Source of the DNA: Tretioscincus oriximinensis
Lineage: Eukaryota; Chordata; Lepidosauria; Squamata; Gymnophthalmidae
Assembly (NCBI GenBank): GCA_022410635.1
Contig: JAJVDF010000136.1
Coordinates: 618,061 to 682,060 of the forward strand
DNA: 64,000 nucleotides
Direction of reading: 5' to 3'
Shown piece after piece: positions 25,801 through 34,089 of this stretch; position 1 is the first letter of the stretch, and the number at the start of each line of letters is the position of its first letter. The notes beneath the pieces are model-generated. The model saw only the letters and a list, made by a program, of their open reading frames with translations. It ran no database searches and was not told where the DNA came from. The translations under genes and the position numbers were made by a program.

Positions 25801-28800
25801 ACAATGGATCTACCACAGTAAGCAAGTAATAGCTTGAGCCTTTGTGCACATACCTGCCTTAATCCCCTTTGACAACGTGGATTGGTTTGATGTGGATTAG
25901 CTATATCCACATGCACTTGCATTAAGCAACCGGACCCACATTAGAATTGAAATAACACGTGCAAGAGTGAGAAATATCTGAGTGTTGTTATACATAATAC
26001 CCATCACACACGGTGTATCTGGTCCAGACCAGCACTGTCTTTGAGGACAGATCCAAAGGTTCATCCAAAGATAGCTTGATGGATTTGGGGCCTGCCATAG
26101 TCTACACGAGTATGTAGATAGCAGTCTCCTATTCTGAGGTACAGCCCAGAATAAAACTCTGTGGGAACAAGGCATAACATGTTCCTAGTGGCATCACAAT
26201 ACATTAGGGCTGATTTATCTGGCCTACCATTCATCTGTTTTAGGGAGTTAATACACATCTGATATGGATCAGCTATTCACATGCAGACAATGCAGAACAA
26301 ACAGAGAGCTCTGTACAATGGATTCTTAAGTCTATGTCAATAGCCTTAAAGTGTTTTGGGAACACAATAGACCAAAGTTCCCAGGAAACATTGTTATACT
26401 TGGGAAAGTTGAAGGAAGAAGACGAGAAAAAATCCTAGTAGTGTTTCTTCACATTCTGGGATTATGTTCAGACCAGAAGATTCAGAATTTAAAAGACATT
26501 TTAGAAATCATATTGGTCATACAGAGGAGTAGAAGAAGCTCAAGGGAACATTAGTTCTTGGACTTACCAGGGCTGATGCGATTTGTTGTCCAATTTTATA
26601 TACTTGCTTCTCTGTAAGGTCGAAAGGCAAGCCGTCCATGGTCACCACATCCTAAAAAAGAGAAACACAAGCCCAGGACTGGATGTAAATACAAACAAAC
26701 ATATATCTAATAGGTTTTTTTTTTAATTAACCCCCCTTCCACCCCATTCATGCTTATTTTATTGTGTTTTTATATGCTTCATTTCAATAGGTTTTATGTC
26801 TCTTAAAATGATTATTTGTTTGCTACCTGAAGACCCTATTGACTGGGCAGTTTATAAGCAATAACAACAATAACAAACAACAACAATAACAACAAAATGT
26901 TTGCTTGTAACACCTTTTCATCAAAGGGTAGCTTATATAGCTTTTGTTGTTTTTCTCCACATCAGATAACCTGTGAAGTAGGTGGGCCTGAGTGAGTTCT
27001 AAAGAACCTGATTGATCCAAGNTCACCCAGCTGACTTCATGGAGGAGTGTGGAATCAAACGAGGATACTCCCAAAGAGCCCAAGACGCTAACCATTACAC
27101 CAAACTGGCTCTCCACATGTCATTAAAACACACTGCTTCCCTTTGGTTAATNGAGTATAAACCTGCTATAAGCACACGTTTTAAAAATCTTTCAAACGGG
27201 AGCAGTCCGTGATGTAAACCAAAAATGTTTCTGCATTGGAAGACGTTGACTTGTTGATGGAAGCTCATGCAGTCTCCCCCTTTCTTGTTAGTTTCTTTTT
27301 AAAAATATATATATATATTTATTAGGATTTTCACATAAATAAAACTAAATATACATAACTAGAGACAACCACAATTAACCAAACATAAATAACTTAAGAT
27401 ATATACAATTAACAACAAACCCCCTCTCCCACCACCCATTGGGCCCACCCCTTCCACTTGATGCCTTGATATCTTATTCCTGTTTTGTTATCTTAATTAT
27501 TTCTAATTATTTACTTTAAAGGGAGAATATTATTTATATCTTAAATTTTCTGGATTGTTGAGTCGTGCTATTTCTTAGATAATTTTTTCTTATTATCAAC
27601 CAATTGTCTTTTATCTGTGTTATTTTGGGGGGCTCCTGTGCAAAATTGATTTTTGCTGAATTTATTTNGGTTGCCATTTTCTCTTCTATATATTCTNTCC
27701 NCCTCCATAATGATCTCTGCGATGGATCTTTCCATCCTTTTACTAACATTATTTGTGCGCAAGTAAGCAATGTTTCTATCATTCTTTGTTTGGTCATTGG
27801 CTGTATAGTTCCTAGATCTAGCAAAAATAAGGGCATTTCTTGTTAGTTTCTAAGGTGCTACGAGATCCCTTTGCTAGAATATCTTTTTACCTATCTACCT
27901 ACCTGCCCATCTGCTCACCCACCCATCCACCCCCACAGCCCGTCCATCCATCCATCTATCTAAATAAATAGATTTGTCTCTCAAAGCTCATGTTGCTTCC
28001 CTTTTTCTTGTTAATCTCTAAGGTGTTAAGAGATCTCCTTGATAAATATTCTTGATCCAGACTAACACGACCACTTCTTTGAAAATTAAACCAAAAGGAA
28101 AAGAAGTGAAGATATAAGTCGCCATTTTGCCTTCAACTGACAGATCAGATTGTAACTCAGAAAGAGTTACGGCAAGTTCGTTAGCTGCCACGTAGAAGTT
28201 CAGGAATGATGATTTTAAAATGCAGCTGTAAAATAAGATTTATCCATTTCTAGAAACCAAGATGATAGATATTTATTACCTGTCAAGGTAATGTACATTT
28301 ATTGCCTCTCAAGGTACATTTACAACCTTGAGAGCCAGTCTGGTATTGTGGTTAGAGTATCAGATTCTTATCTGGGAGTCTCCTGGTTTGATTCTGCACT
28401 CCTCCACAAAAGCCAGCTGGGTAACCTCGGGTTAGTCATAGTTCTGTAGAGCTCTCTCAGACCACCTACTTCACAAGGTATCTGTTGTGAAGAGAAGAAC
28501 AAGGTTGTGCAAGCTGCTTTGATTCCCTTTGGGTTGACAAAAGCAGGGTATAAAACTAACTTTTTGTTTTACCTCTCCAAATGGAAGGCCATCTGCAAGG
28601 TGTCCATTCTAATACACCTGGCCTCCATAAACCTGTCTACTCTTTTCTTAAAACTGGTTGTTGTCACTAGTTCTTGGATAGGCTTGGAGGTGGAAGCCAC
28701 ATGTGTGTGCCATAGAACGTTGTGGGGCTTCTGGTAGAAGGGGGAATCCCAGCAACACTTTAGTTTCTTCATTATATGCCTTTTAGTTATTTAGCCAGAT

Positions 28801-31800
28801 TAATTCATCCTTTCCCCCTACCTTGCGACAGGTCCAAAGGAAGTGGAGAAGATTTCCATTGCAAGCATCTTCCAAGATCATATAAAGAGGCATCTGATCT
28901 ATGGAACAGCCTAGTAATTTCACAATGTTCTCATGGGAACCAAGAAACTGGTAGAATTTAATTCTTCCCAGAAATTCTTTAATCTCACATGAACTAGCAG
29001 ACTCTAAAACACAAGGGAGAAAAAAAAGTAATAAGCCAAAAAACACAGCAATAACTCTGTTAACAAACATAGATTTCAAAGAATGTCTTCGTCCAGACAA
29101 AGGGACTTTAGAGACCAATAAAAGAAAGGTAGGCTGCGTGAACTTTCATAGACAAGTATATTTTTTCAGATATCAGAGAACAAATGCCCGGGACAGACTA
29201 TATGCAGTAAACTGAATGCAGAAAATAACAATAGACATGTAAATATCTATTGTTGATTTTTACGTAGCGGAATCTCTTTCCTCCAGGCCCTTGCCTCCAA
29301 TTAAGAGGATTAGCTTCTATACTTTATCTGAACTTGACCTGGGTAAACTTCTCAACTGAAATTATTTCCTGTGTTTCAGTTTGCTATATAAAGTCTGTTC
29401 CTGACAGTTGTTTCCAACATCTGAAACATCTGAGAGCCAGTTTGGTATAGTGATTAGTGTGTTGGACTCACATCTGGTAGTCTCCTGTTTCAATTCCCCA
29501 CTCCTCCATGAAAGCCAGCTGGGGCAGTCACAGTTCTTTAGGACTCTCTCAGCTCCACCTACTTCACAGGGTGTCTGTTGTGAAGAAGGCAACACCCCCC
29601 TATGGCCGGCTGCTCTGAGACCTTCGGGTATAGGGTGGTATATAAGTAGAAATGAATACATACATAAATAAATAAATATTAGACTTANCTACACAAAATC
29701 TCACGCTACCTACCTTTTTCTTGGTTGTCTATAAGGATCAACAAGCCCACTCCCTCGCCAGACCATTCATAGACGTGGTAAGGAAAATTACATAAATTGT
29801 CTATACTGAGCCTTATTCTTGGCAATATCTTGGAATAGAAGCCTGCGGGCCTGCCATAGTCTACACTGGCACGTGGATGNCCGAGTTCTGTTCTGAGATA
29901 CAACCCAGAATAAGTCTCAGCATGGGCAGGGGTATAGTTTTGCAACAACTGCTGATTATTTTACATTAACCTCAAAAATAAGATTAGAGTCTGCTTCTGC
30001 ATAGAACTGAGGCCTGATTTGCTCTTGTTCCAGAAAGAGATTTAAAGGTAGGGTTCCCATGTAAAATCCAGAATTGAGTTTTGGCCATGTGAAAGGTTTG
30101 TTTTAATGTTTAGACATCAAATGTTATTGGAATGCCAGGTAGAATAGGAATGTACTAGAGAGGTTTGCTTTGAACCAAGGAAGGTCCATTATTATGTCAT
30201 TCCAGGGCGGCTAGGTGGGTTGTTTGATTGTAGAGTGGGTAGAATCTTTGGTTTGTATTAATGTATATTTTCAATCTATCATCTGCTTTGGGACCTATAG
30301 TGAACCAACTAACTAACTGTATGAATGAATGAATGAACGAACCAACCAAGCAACCAACCAAGATCCGTAAGACTTATATTAGAGATACTACCATTTAAGA
30401 CCTTCAAGATGACTGCTTGAGTTTTTCCAGCAACTGCGGTCTCTAGTCTTGTTCTGTAGATCCTCCCAAAGCTGCCATTTTGGACAAACTCCAATGACTC
30501 TAGAGAAATTTTCTCCCGCGGGGTCTCTAACTCCTTCAAGGTTAAGGCTGCAGTTTTCAGTAAGCAATCTGTGGTGACTTCGTCTAGTTGGACAATGATA
30601 TGTTCTGATATGGTGACTTTTTTCCCATGGCTCTTTGCCGGTACTGAGTCGTGAGCTATGAATAAAGATAAAGTTGTTTTTGTAAGAACTTAGGAGAACA
30701 TAAGAGGAGCCCTGGCTAAATGGGGCCAGGGCCTATCTAGCCCAGCCTTCTGTCTCACACAGTGACCCACTAATTGCACCTGGGCAGCCTCAAGCAGAAG
30801 ATGGCAAAATCTTCACTTGTTCTTGTCTTCCTGTAAATCATATTTCAGGAATTCTGCCTGCTCGTCCTTCCCGCAGGCTGTATCAAGAAATGCATTCTAG
30901 TAACGTGTCTGATCTTATCTTAAAGCTATTCAGACTGCTAGCTACCACCACCTTTTCTGGAAGTAAATTGCTATTTTATTCCTCAGTTGTAGCAACATGA
31001 GGAAATCTTGCTTTCAAATAGCTGGGTTGGCTAGAGCTACAGGCTAGGAGAAGGTNNTCGCCCCTCCCCATGTCCGACACAGGGCTTTGAAACCTGATCT
31101 CCCAGGTGAGAGATCATCTTCTTAGCCACTGAGCCATTTGTGCCTGTGAATTGCAAAGCAATTTCCTCTTTTAGGTCCAGCTGTTACTGAGATCTGAGAG
31201 TGGAAGTACAAACAACGTAGCTGACAGGTTATCTGACTGAAATTACCAGCACAAAACAATGGTAAAACTAGATTCCCTGTCCCCACTGAGCCTTAGTCTG
31301 GGTCATATCTTGGGACAGAGCTTGGCCACCCACATGCCGAATGGGGCCTGTCATAGCCTACACTAGCATGTAGGTGGCAGGCTCCTATTGCAATATATAG
31401 ACCAGAATAAGGCTCAGTGGGGACAGGGCCCTAGTGTCGTCAACTTGGAGGAAGTCCCTAAGCATCCATTCATACACCTGGCTCTTCATTAATTGCAAAA
31501 TTTAATTTGGTCTTCAGAACCCAATGAAACACCCTGAGATACATCTGTTTCCAAAGTCATCCCTGACCAGCCAACCTAGAACAGCCAAAAATATTAGTAT
31601 TTCCTAGAATACTGATTGTCTCATATCTGACTTTCTATCACTTCTTGCACACAGGAAGAGCCCTTGCTAGGTTAGACAAATAGCATAAGTACTATAATTT
31701 CCTACATTAGTTCTTGCTTTCCTTACCTTCTTCCCCATAGTCTGAAGAAACCTGCTGTTTTTCCTTTAAGTTCTGGTAATGAAGCCAAAGAATGACACTG

Positions 31801-33125
31801 AGGATAATTATAAANACAGCTATCAAGAGGACTGGTACAACAATGACCTCGGTCTGATTTTCTCGTACAACTGTTGGTAGAAAATGACAAATAGTTAAGA
31901 GTTCGGACACTGTACATTTGTTTAGATCATTAGCTGAAGAGTCACAAAGGATTTCCTTTCCAATACAAGAAAAGGTCTTCAAGTAATTNTCTCTGGCAAC
32001 TATACTATTTCCTGCACTTCTAACAATACTTTCAGGAGTGGAGAAACGAACGGAAGACTGATCAGTTTTTCTGAGGCCCAAACTGGGTTAATTAATAAAT
32101 ATGCAAATCACCCACCAACACGCATACACCTCCAAAATCCCTGCCCAAGAAATCTGCAAAGCACGTGAGATTTTTTTAAGTGCGTGAGAATTTTTTAAGT
32201 GTGTGAGAATTTTTTGAAGTGTGTGGGAAATTTGCATTTTTTTATTTTTTACTGAGGGGAGCGTGTCTTCAGGAGCTGCCTCCAGTTGCCAGAGCCCCCT
32301 AGTGGTGGTGCAGTGAATTTAAAAAAATAATAATTCAAAAACATTTTTTGATGAGCATATTTTTTTGAAATGCATGATAATTTTTTAATTTTTTACTGAG
32401 GGGAGAGTGCCTTCAGGAGTTGCCCCCGGTTGCTAGAGCCCCCTAGTGGTAGTGCAGTGATTTTTAAAAAAATATTTTTTCTTTTCCTCAGCAAAAAATG
32501 GGGAAATGGTGTCCCCCCGGGAGGGGGAGGTAAACACCCCCCAAACCAAGTTTCTCTCCCCAAAAGGGGTCATCTGGTCAGCCTATGTTAGGGGATTGCT
32601 ATGGAATATGGAGGAATTTGGAAAAATGTGGAGGAATATAAAGGAATGTTGAGGAGTGGCAATTTGTATTCCAGGATCTCTTCTCAAATACCCACGCTTG
32701 GCTTCTATAAATCTATGAAAACTCATGCTGCTTATCTTGTTCTTGTTAAGTCTCTTAAGTGCTACTAGNCCTCCTTGCTAGATTCCTATCAACTTCTACA
32801 GTACAATGAGAAATCCTGACAAAGAAAATAAAAATTTGAAACAAACTGTTCGAATGCTGAAAAAAACCGCACCGCAAAAAATAAAAATAAAAACCAGGAA
32901 TCATTTGAAAATACTGTACATGTGTCACACAAACTCACATTTCGAATTAATGCACAATAAAACCTGTGAGTAGATAATTCCTAAATTTACCACTGATTAT
33001 TTTTAATTTGACATTACTAAATATACAGAGTATTTTTAAAGAAGAATGTCTTTCTCACCACATAGATTGTCATTATTTTGACAGTCAAGCAACCCACGAG
33101 ACAGACGCTTTTCTTTTTCGGACAT
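13636..33125 (-). CDS. STYK1: STYK1 (NOK), single-pass membrane tyrosine-kinase-like protein, complete nine-exon coding sequence
   Basis: STYK1 is a membrane-anchored protein with a receptor-tyrosine-kinase-like cytoplasmic domain but almost no extracellular part; it is linked to growth signalling and autophagy. Nine exons (33125-33059, 31870-31727, 30655-30392, 29003-28822, 26651-26568, 23303-23095, 21629-21589, 16831-16699, 13840-13636) sum to 1329 nt, that is 442 residues (human 422). All phases agree and all introns are GT-AG. Layout: short lumenal N-terminus 1-30; membrane segment about 31-52; juxtamembrane 53-120; nucleotide loop NGSFGRIY 130-137; ATP lysine K155 in VILK; hinge-like MILEDACNGNLLHFLWTCR; catalytic loop HGDVAARN 257-264; RLG (277-279) in place of DFG; APE-like APER 302-305; IWSFGILLYEM; C-terminus AVLQVPELVVPELYAALAGI, the family hallmark. 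Likely a weak or non-catalytic kinase. Introns are full of repeats, none of which breaks an exon. Confidence 0.94.
13885..14185 (-). mobile_element. CR1 LINE 3' tail in STYK1 intron 8
   Basis: Reverse complement of the CR1 tail (GAACATAAGAACATGAGAAG, CCACACAGAGGCCCCCCAG, GGAGGCAACATCCAGACATC). It begins only about 45 bp from the exon 9 acceptor. Confidence 0.9.
14440..15055. repeat. Cluster of three copies of the TCTACTTCTTCAGAT dispersed repeat
   Basis: Copies at about 14440-14480, 14495-14625 and (inverted) 14925-15055 share AGAAATAGCCGTGTTAGTCTA, GCAGCACTTTGAGACTAACTT, and TAGACACGTCAACTTCTTCA. The sequence between copies, including AACCTGCAG and CATATGCTTTGTCATCTCCC, is also mirrored (14640-14720 against 14815-14880), making a large imperfect palindrome. 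Confidence 0.65.
15055..15275 (-). mobile_element. SINE, Sauria type
   Basis: In reverse it has AAGCAGGCAGCGCTGAGAGA and a tRNA-like head region (ACTCTAACTATTACACCAAACTG on the plus strand). Decayed copy of the family seen at 28333. Confidence 0.7.
15483..15735 (-). repeat. Dispersed repeat shared with 18215-18570 and 53000-53830
   Basis: Reverse complement of blocks such as GGCGACCCCTTTTGTCAATT, AAAGCTGCCTGGAGCTTTTT, TTTGTTGGCAGCTCCTCTAT and AATCTCTGAGTGTTCGCCGA. Three copies in the window; class unknown to me. Confidence 0.75.
15741..16160. mobile_element. hAT-like element, TAGRCTGACC family, long form, copy B (inverted)
   Basis: Begins TAGGCTGACCAGATGCCCCC and ends AAAATCTGGTCAGTCTA. A perfect 8-bp duplication TTTTATAT is present at 15733-15740 and 16161-16168. 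Orientation is reversed relative to copy A. 420 bp. Confidence 0.92.
16490..16545. repeat. Perfect palindrome, AT-rich
   Basis: The stretch TTATCCAGATTATAATACAA is followed after a short loop by its reverse complement TTGTATTATAATCTGGATAA. A strong hairpin, possibly a small transposon remnant. Confidence 0.7.
16699..16831 (-). CDS. STYK1: STYK1 exon 8 (kinase C-lobe)
   Basis: Acceptor ACAAAAGTAG before 16831 and donor GTATGT at 16698. With the split Gly codon it reads GDPPLPFPGIPMFSLQKTGE, then a less conserved stretch, then FLKPRNSNL before YAIMK of exon 9. Human STYK1 has GAPPYPEVPP at the same place. It is about ten residues longer than the human segment; the middle is the least certain part of the gene model, but phases on both sides fit exactly. 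A plus-strand reading of the same bases also has splice-like ends by chance. Confidence 0.85.
16960..17080. repeat. Short dispersed repeat with AAAATAAGACGTCCCCTGAA
   Basis: Contains two near-identical CCSGAAAATAAGACGT units, a motif I associate with vertebrate DNA-transposon remnants. Followed by a G run. Confidence 0.4.
17620..18025 (-). mobile_element. CR1 LINE 3' end
   Basis: Reverse complement of the CR1 3' region from [15 protein letters not shown] to the tail (ACATAAGAACAGAAGAACAG at its end). Well preserved; the in-frame part reads against the copy at 46060-46910. Confidence 0.9.
18030..18200 (-). mobile_element. SINE with CTT-tail family, partial
   Basis: Reverse of the module GTAAGCCGCTTTGAATCCCT and AAGCAGGATATAAAAACC. 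The head is cut off where the next repeat begins. Confidence 0.7.
18215..18570 (+). repeat. Dispersed repeat shared with 15483-15735 and 53000-53830
   Basis: Contains GCAGGTTCCTCCAGCCTTAG, AAAGTTAGGAAAGCGGCTGG, CAAGTTGAATGTCAATACAA and the GGCGACCCCTTTTGTCGATT block. It gives the uninterrupted version of the site where a DNA transposon sits at 53145. Confidence 0.8.
18575..18870 (+). mobile_element. SINE, GGTTTCGAAGCC-headed family with CTT tail
   Basis: tRNA-like B box in GGGTTTCGAAGCCGTG, body CCAACCCAGCTATTCGAAAG, 3' module TAAGCTGCTCTGGAAAAGAG and TATTCTTCTTCTTCCTCC tail. Confidence 0.85.
19075..19215. repeat. TCTACTTCTTCAGAT dispersed repeat
   Basis: Includes GGCATCTGAAGAACTAGACT, GCAAAAGCTCATGCTG and AAAGTGCTCCCAGC in the order of the other copies. 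Confidence 0.55.
19677..20125. mobile_element. hAT-like element, TAGRCTGACC family, long form, copy C (inverted)
   Basis: Begins TAGGTTGACCAGATGACCC and ends AAAATCTGGTCAGTCTA. Flanks ATATATAG (19669-19676) and ATATAGAG (20126-20133) match 7 of 8. Holds an internal tandem array at about 19880-20000 of a 22-23 bp unit like TTCTCACATGCTTCAAAAAA. Confidence 0.88.
20777..21553. mobile_element. hAT-like element, TAGRCTGACC family, interrupted by CR1
   Basis: Left part 20777-20849 (TAGGCTGATCAGATGACCCC) and right part 21275-21553 (CACCACCACTAGGGGGCTCT, ATTAATTACCCCAGTTTGGG, ending in a decayed terminal repeat) are the two halves of an inverted-orientation copy split by the CR1 fragment at 20850-21274. 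Confidence 0.82.
20850..21274 (+). mobile_element. CR1 LINE 3' fragment inside a hAT-like element
   Basis: CR1 of a different subfamily: AGAGCAAGTTCAAAAGAGAG at its start, GGTTGCCACAGGGGGTGGTG in the middle, and ending GATGACCCTGGAGGTCCC and CTCTATGATTCTT. Confidence 0.88.
21589..21629 (-). CDS. STYK1: STYK1 exon 7 (41-bp micro-exon, kinase helix F region)
   Basis: Acceptor TTATTTTCCAACAG and donor GTAAGA. It completes an Ile codon split with exon 6 and encodes WSFGILLYEMITL, matching the receptor-kinase DVWSFGILLYEM consensus. Confidence 0.96.
22085..22580 (+). mobile_element. CR1 LINE 3' end
   Basis: The translation begins near RDDLIEVYKIMHGMDR and continues through the CR1 3' tail to GGCCCATTCAGTATGGCTCTT. 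Confidence 0.92.
23095..23303 (-). CDS. STYK1: STYK1 exon 6 (catalytic and activation loops)
   Basis: Acceptor TTCCCCTCCAG, donor GTGAGG. It encodes DFLQKKRLIHGDVAARN, then KLCRLGLAYRN where active kinases have DFG, and VPLKWQAPERHLKEPP. Asp259 of the catalytic loop and Asn264 are kept; the metal-binding Asp of DFG is Arg277. Confidence 0.97.
23520..23625. repeat. TCTACTTCTTCAGAT dispersed repeat, decayed
   Basis: ATAACCACCTCAGTCTGGGT and GTAGCAGTTTAGATACTAAC follow the order of the other copies. Confidence 0.45.
24220..24790. repeat. Degenerate long-unit tandem repeat, GT/GC-skewed
   Basis: Blocks such as GGTTTGAGCCATTAACTGTG, GGAGCCATTGACTGTGGCC, GCCATGTGGCTGTGGTCGC, GGGGCTTGGCAGCC and a short A run recur at roughly 100-bp spacing. 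The open frames on both strands (24223-24606, 24445-24855) follow from this composition and carry no domain. Confidence 0.6.
25265..25500. repeat. GA-rich simple repeat
   Basis: Runs of GAGAGAGCGAGAGAGTGAG, then GATAGACAGACAGACAGAT. Ser/Leu-rich open frames on the minus strand are artefacts. Confidence 0.9.
25585..25690 (+). mobile_element. L2-like LINE 3' end
   Basis: TTGTTAATTGCCCTGAGAAC, TTGGGCATAGGGCAGTATAA and a following ATACAGATAGACAGG tail are the L2-type terminus also seen at 2460-2520 in reverse. Confidence 0.65.
26035..26200. repeat. Palindromic dispersed family, decayed copy
   Basis: GGGCCTGCCATAGTCTACAC, ATGTAGATAGCAGTCTCCTA and CAGCCCAGAATAAAACTCTG match the intact copy at 31275-31438. 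Confidence 0.65.
26568..26651 (-). CDS. STYK1: STYK1 exon 5
   Basis: 84 bp, phase 0 at both ends; acceptor TTCTCTTTTTTAG, donor GTAAGT. Encodes DVVTMDGLPFDLTEKQVYKI, then GQQIASAL, against human DVMTMDGLLYDLTEKQVYHI. Confidence 0.97.
26930..27118 (-). mobile_element. SINE, Sauria type
   Basis: On the plus strand: CTGTGAAGTAGGTGGGCCTG, TCACCCAGCTGACTTCATGG, GGAATCAAACGAGG and ACCATTACACCAAACTGGCT, the reverse of the tRNA-derived head and body. Confidence 0.88.
27300..27850 (-). pseudogene. L1-like LINE 3' end
   Basis: The minus-strand reading has LLTCAQIMLVKGWKDPS, REYIEEKMA and KDNWLIIRKNYL, resembling the C-terminal tail of L1-clade ORF2. It is followed by an AT-rich 3' end (27300-27420) with a CCCCCTCTCCCACCACCC stretch. 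Truncated and dead; three Ns. Confidence 0.65.
27885..28085. repeat. CTAC/CATC simple repeat and TCTACTTCTTCAGAT-family copy
   Basis: CTACCTACCTGCCCATCTGC and TCCATCCATCTATCTAAATA, then AAGCTCATGTTGCTTCCC and AGACTAACACGACCACTTC of the dispersed family. Confidence 0.65.
28333..28570 (+). mobile_element. SINE, Sauria type, full length
   Basis: Head GAGAGCCAGTCTGGTATTGT, tRNA-like B-box region TCCTGGTTTGATTCTGC, body AAAGCCAGCTGGGTAACC, and 3' module GGGTATAAAACTAAC. Lies in STYK1 intron 4, about 250 bp from exon 4. Confidence 0.9.
28575..28700 (-). mobile_element. CR1 LINE fragment
   Basis: AATGGAAGGCCATCTGCAAG and CCTCCATAAACCTGTCTACT are CR1 tail blocks in reverse. Confidence 0.6.
28822..29003 (-). 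CDS. STYK1: STYK1 exon 4 (helix C to hinge)
   Basis: Acceptor CTTGTGTTTTAG, donor GTAGGG. Encodes EIKEFLGRIKFYQFLGSHEN, IVKLLGCSIDQMPLYMILED, and CNGNLLHFLWTCRK. Human STYK1 has DFLGRIQFHQYLGKHKNLV at the start of this segment. Confidence 0.97.
29090..29190. repeat. TCTACTTCTTCAGAT dispersed repeat
   Basis: AATAAAAGAAAGGTAGGCTG, TTTCATAGACAAGTATATTT and TTTCAGATATCAG follow the family order. Confidence 0.5.
29430..29680 (+). mobile_element. SINE/L2-end composite, Sauria type
   Basis: Head GAGAGCCAGTTTGGTATAGT, B-box region TCCTGTTTCAATTCCCC, then CTGCTCTGAGACCTTCGGGT and TAGGGTGGTATATAAG with an AAATA-type tail. The 3' end is of the L2 kind, unlike the CTT-tailed copies. Confidence 0.82.
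29795..29945. repeat. Palindromic dispersed family copy
   Basis: Left arm ACTGAGCCTTATTCTTGGCA, middle GGGCCTGCCATAGTCTACAC, right arm CAACCCAGAATAAGTCTCAG. Same layout as 31275-31438. Confidence 0.75.
30392..30655 (-). CDS. STYK1: STYK1 exon 3 (juxtamembrane and nucleotide loop)
   Basis: Acceptor TTTATTCATAG, donor GTAGTA. Encodes a poorly conserved juxtamembrane stretch, then LKELETPREKISLESLEFVQ, NGSFGRIYRTRLET and QAVILKVLN with ATP-site lysine K155. The Gly-Ser-Phe-Gly loop is closer to the active-kinase consensus than in human STYK1, which has GSCGPIF there. Confidence 0.96.
30688..30975 (-). mobile_element. CR1 LINE 3' tail
   Basis: Starts 33 bp outside the exon 3 acceptor: GAGAACATAAGAGGAGCCC, CTGTCTCACACAGTGACCC, TCCTTCCCGCAGGCTGTATC, all reverse of the CR1 tail. 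Confidence 0.88.
31018..31152 (-). mobile_element. SINE, GGTTTCGAAGCC-headed family, head fragment
   Basis: Reverse of GGCACAAATGGCTCAGTGGC, GAGATCAGGTTTCAAAGCCC and CTGTAGCTCTAGCCAACCC. Confidence 0.8.
31275..31438. mobile_element. Palindromic MITE-like element, best copy of its family
   Basis: The first 21 bases, starting CCCTGTCCCCACTGAGCC, are perfectly repeated in reverse complement at the right end. Pairing continues imperfectly (GTCTGGGTCATAT against ATATAGACCAGAA). The middle holds GCCTACACTAGCATGTAGGT. Length 164 bp. Class not settled. Confidence 0.82.
31727..31870 (-). CDS. STYK1: STYK1 exon 2 (transmembrane segment)
   Basis: Acceptor TTTTCTACCAACAG, donor GTAAGG. Encodes VRENQTEVIVVPVLLIA, FIIILSVILWLHYQNLKEK and SSDYGEE. 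Human STYK1 has QEKQYEVIIVPTLLVTIFL, so the hydrophobic segment and its flanks align. One N at 31815 falls in a Val codon (GTN). Confidence 0.97.
32054..32585. mobile_element. hAT-like element, TAGRCTGACC family, long form, copy H
   Basis: Left end decayed (AAGACTGATCAGTTTTTCTG), right end GGGGTCATCTGGTCAGCCTA. Two CCCCCTAGTGGTGGTGCAGT blocks and TGTGTGAGAATTTTTTGAAG units lie inside. No clear duplication at the flanks. Confidence 0.88.
32700..32790. repeat. TCTACTTCTTCAGAT dispersed repeat, fragment
   Basis: AACTCATGCTGCTTATCTTG and TTGTTAAGTCTCTTAAGTGC, then CTCCTTGCTAGATTC. Confidence 0.5.
33059..33125 (-). CDS. STYK1: STYK1 exon 1 (start codon)
   Basis: ATG at 33125-33123, donor GTGAGA at 33058. 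Encodes MSEKEKRLSRGLLDCQNNDN, then LC and the first base of Val. Human STYK1 reads LLECSLSDKLCV at the same place, and the phase fits exon 2. This exon was found by that match and is too short for an ordinary open-frame scan. Untranslated first exons further right were not identified with confidence. Confidence 0.88.
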
Positions 33126-34085
33126 TTTCAAATTGTTGTGCTCTGTGCTTCATCGGCAGATGGAACCCACTACACAAATATGAAAAATATTTTAAAGGTT
33201 TACAGGTGTTTTGGTCAGGAAAAAACTTGAAGGTTAATATATGAAACTTCATCAATTCGAAGTTCTTTGTATATACAAATCAGTCATGGTTCAGTCATTT
33301 CCTGTATCGGGAGGAGGGGGAGAATTATGACATTCCTTTAATTATGTTTACAATCCAACATGAGAGTAAAAACAATGTACAAAAGGATTTTTATTTCCCA
33401 CTGCAGCAGTTTAGTTTTTCAATATGCTAAATTGCTCCATTCCATATGAAAAAAATAAATAAATTATCCTTCTTAAACCACAAAAAACCAATAGCATGTC
33501 ACTTATTGTTGCTATAGTCCCTTCAAACACGTATTTAGCGTTTTTGCAAACAAATTGGGCAGAATCCGCCCATTTTAATTACGGACAGGCATGCCAACAG
33601 CAACTTAATTGAATAATGTCACTGGAAGGTCAGCGTTAGTCACCATTTTACAAATACGATCAAAGGTCATAACAATGAATTTCAGAAATCCAGTAAGCGT
33701 GAGATTAAGTAGACTCAATCTCATTTTAAGACTGAATGAGACATTTTTATAGCCTATAGCAACACCAATCTTATTTATAACATTCTATCACAAATGAAGG
33801 AAGCCCTTCCAAAGCCAGAGAGCTTCAGAAGCTGCCCCCCCCTCCGCCCCTGCCCCCCCCCAAAAGCTGCATTAACAAATATTTAGAAGGAACAGAGTTT
33901 TATTGGACCTTCCAAGATAAATCTAAACCATCTTCAAGGATCTGAAATAGTTTAGAAGTTGGACGGGTGATAATTTGATTAAAAAAAATGTTTCATATTC
34001 AGTTTTAATTCCCCAAAAGATTTATGAGTGTTTTTTAATCTAGCAGTTTTCACATCACATGAATTTGTCATTCATAAAAGGATCA
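33126..34085. other. STYK1: Upstream of STYK1 start; no further gene seen
   Basis: AT-rich, apparently unique sequence apart from C-rich runs near 33835-33865. It may include 5' untranslated sequence, but no promoter element is clear. Confidence 0.4.
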
Positions 34086-34089
34086 AAAT

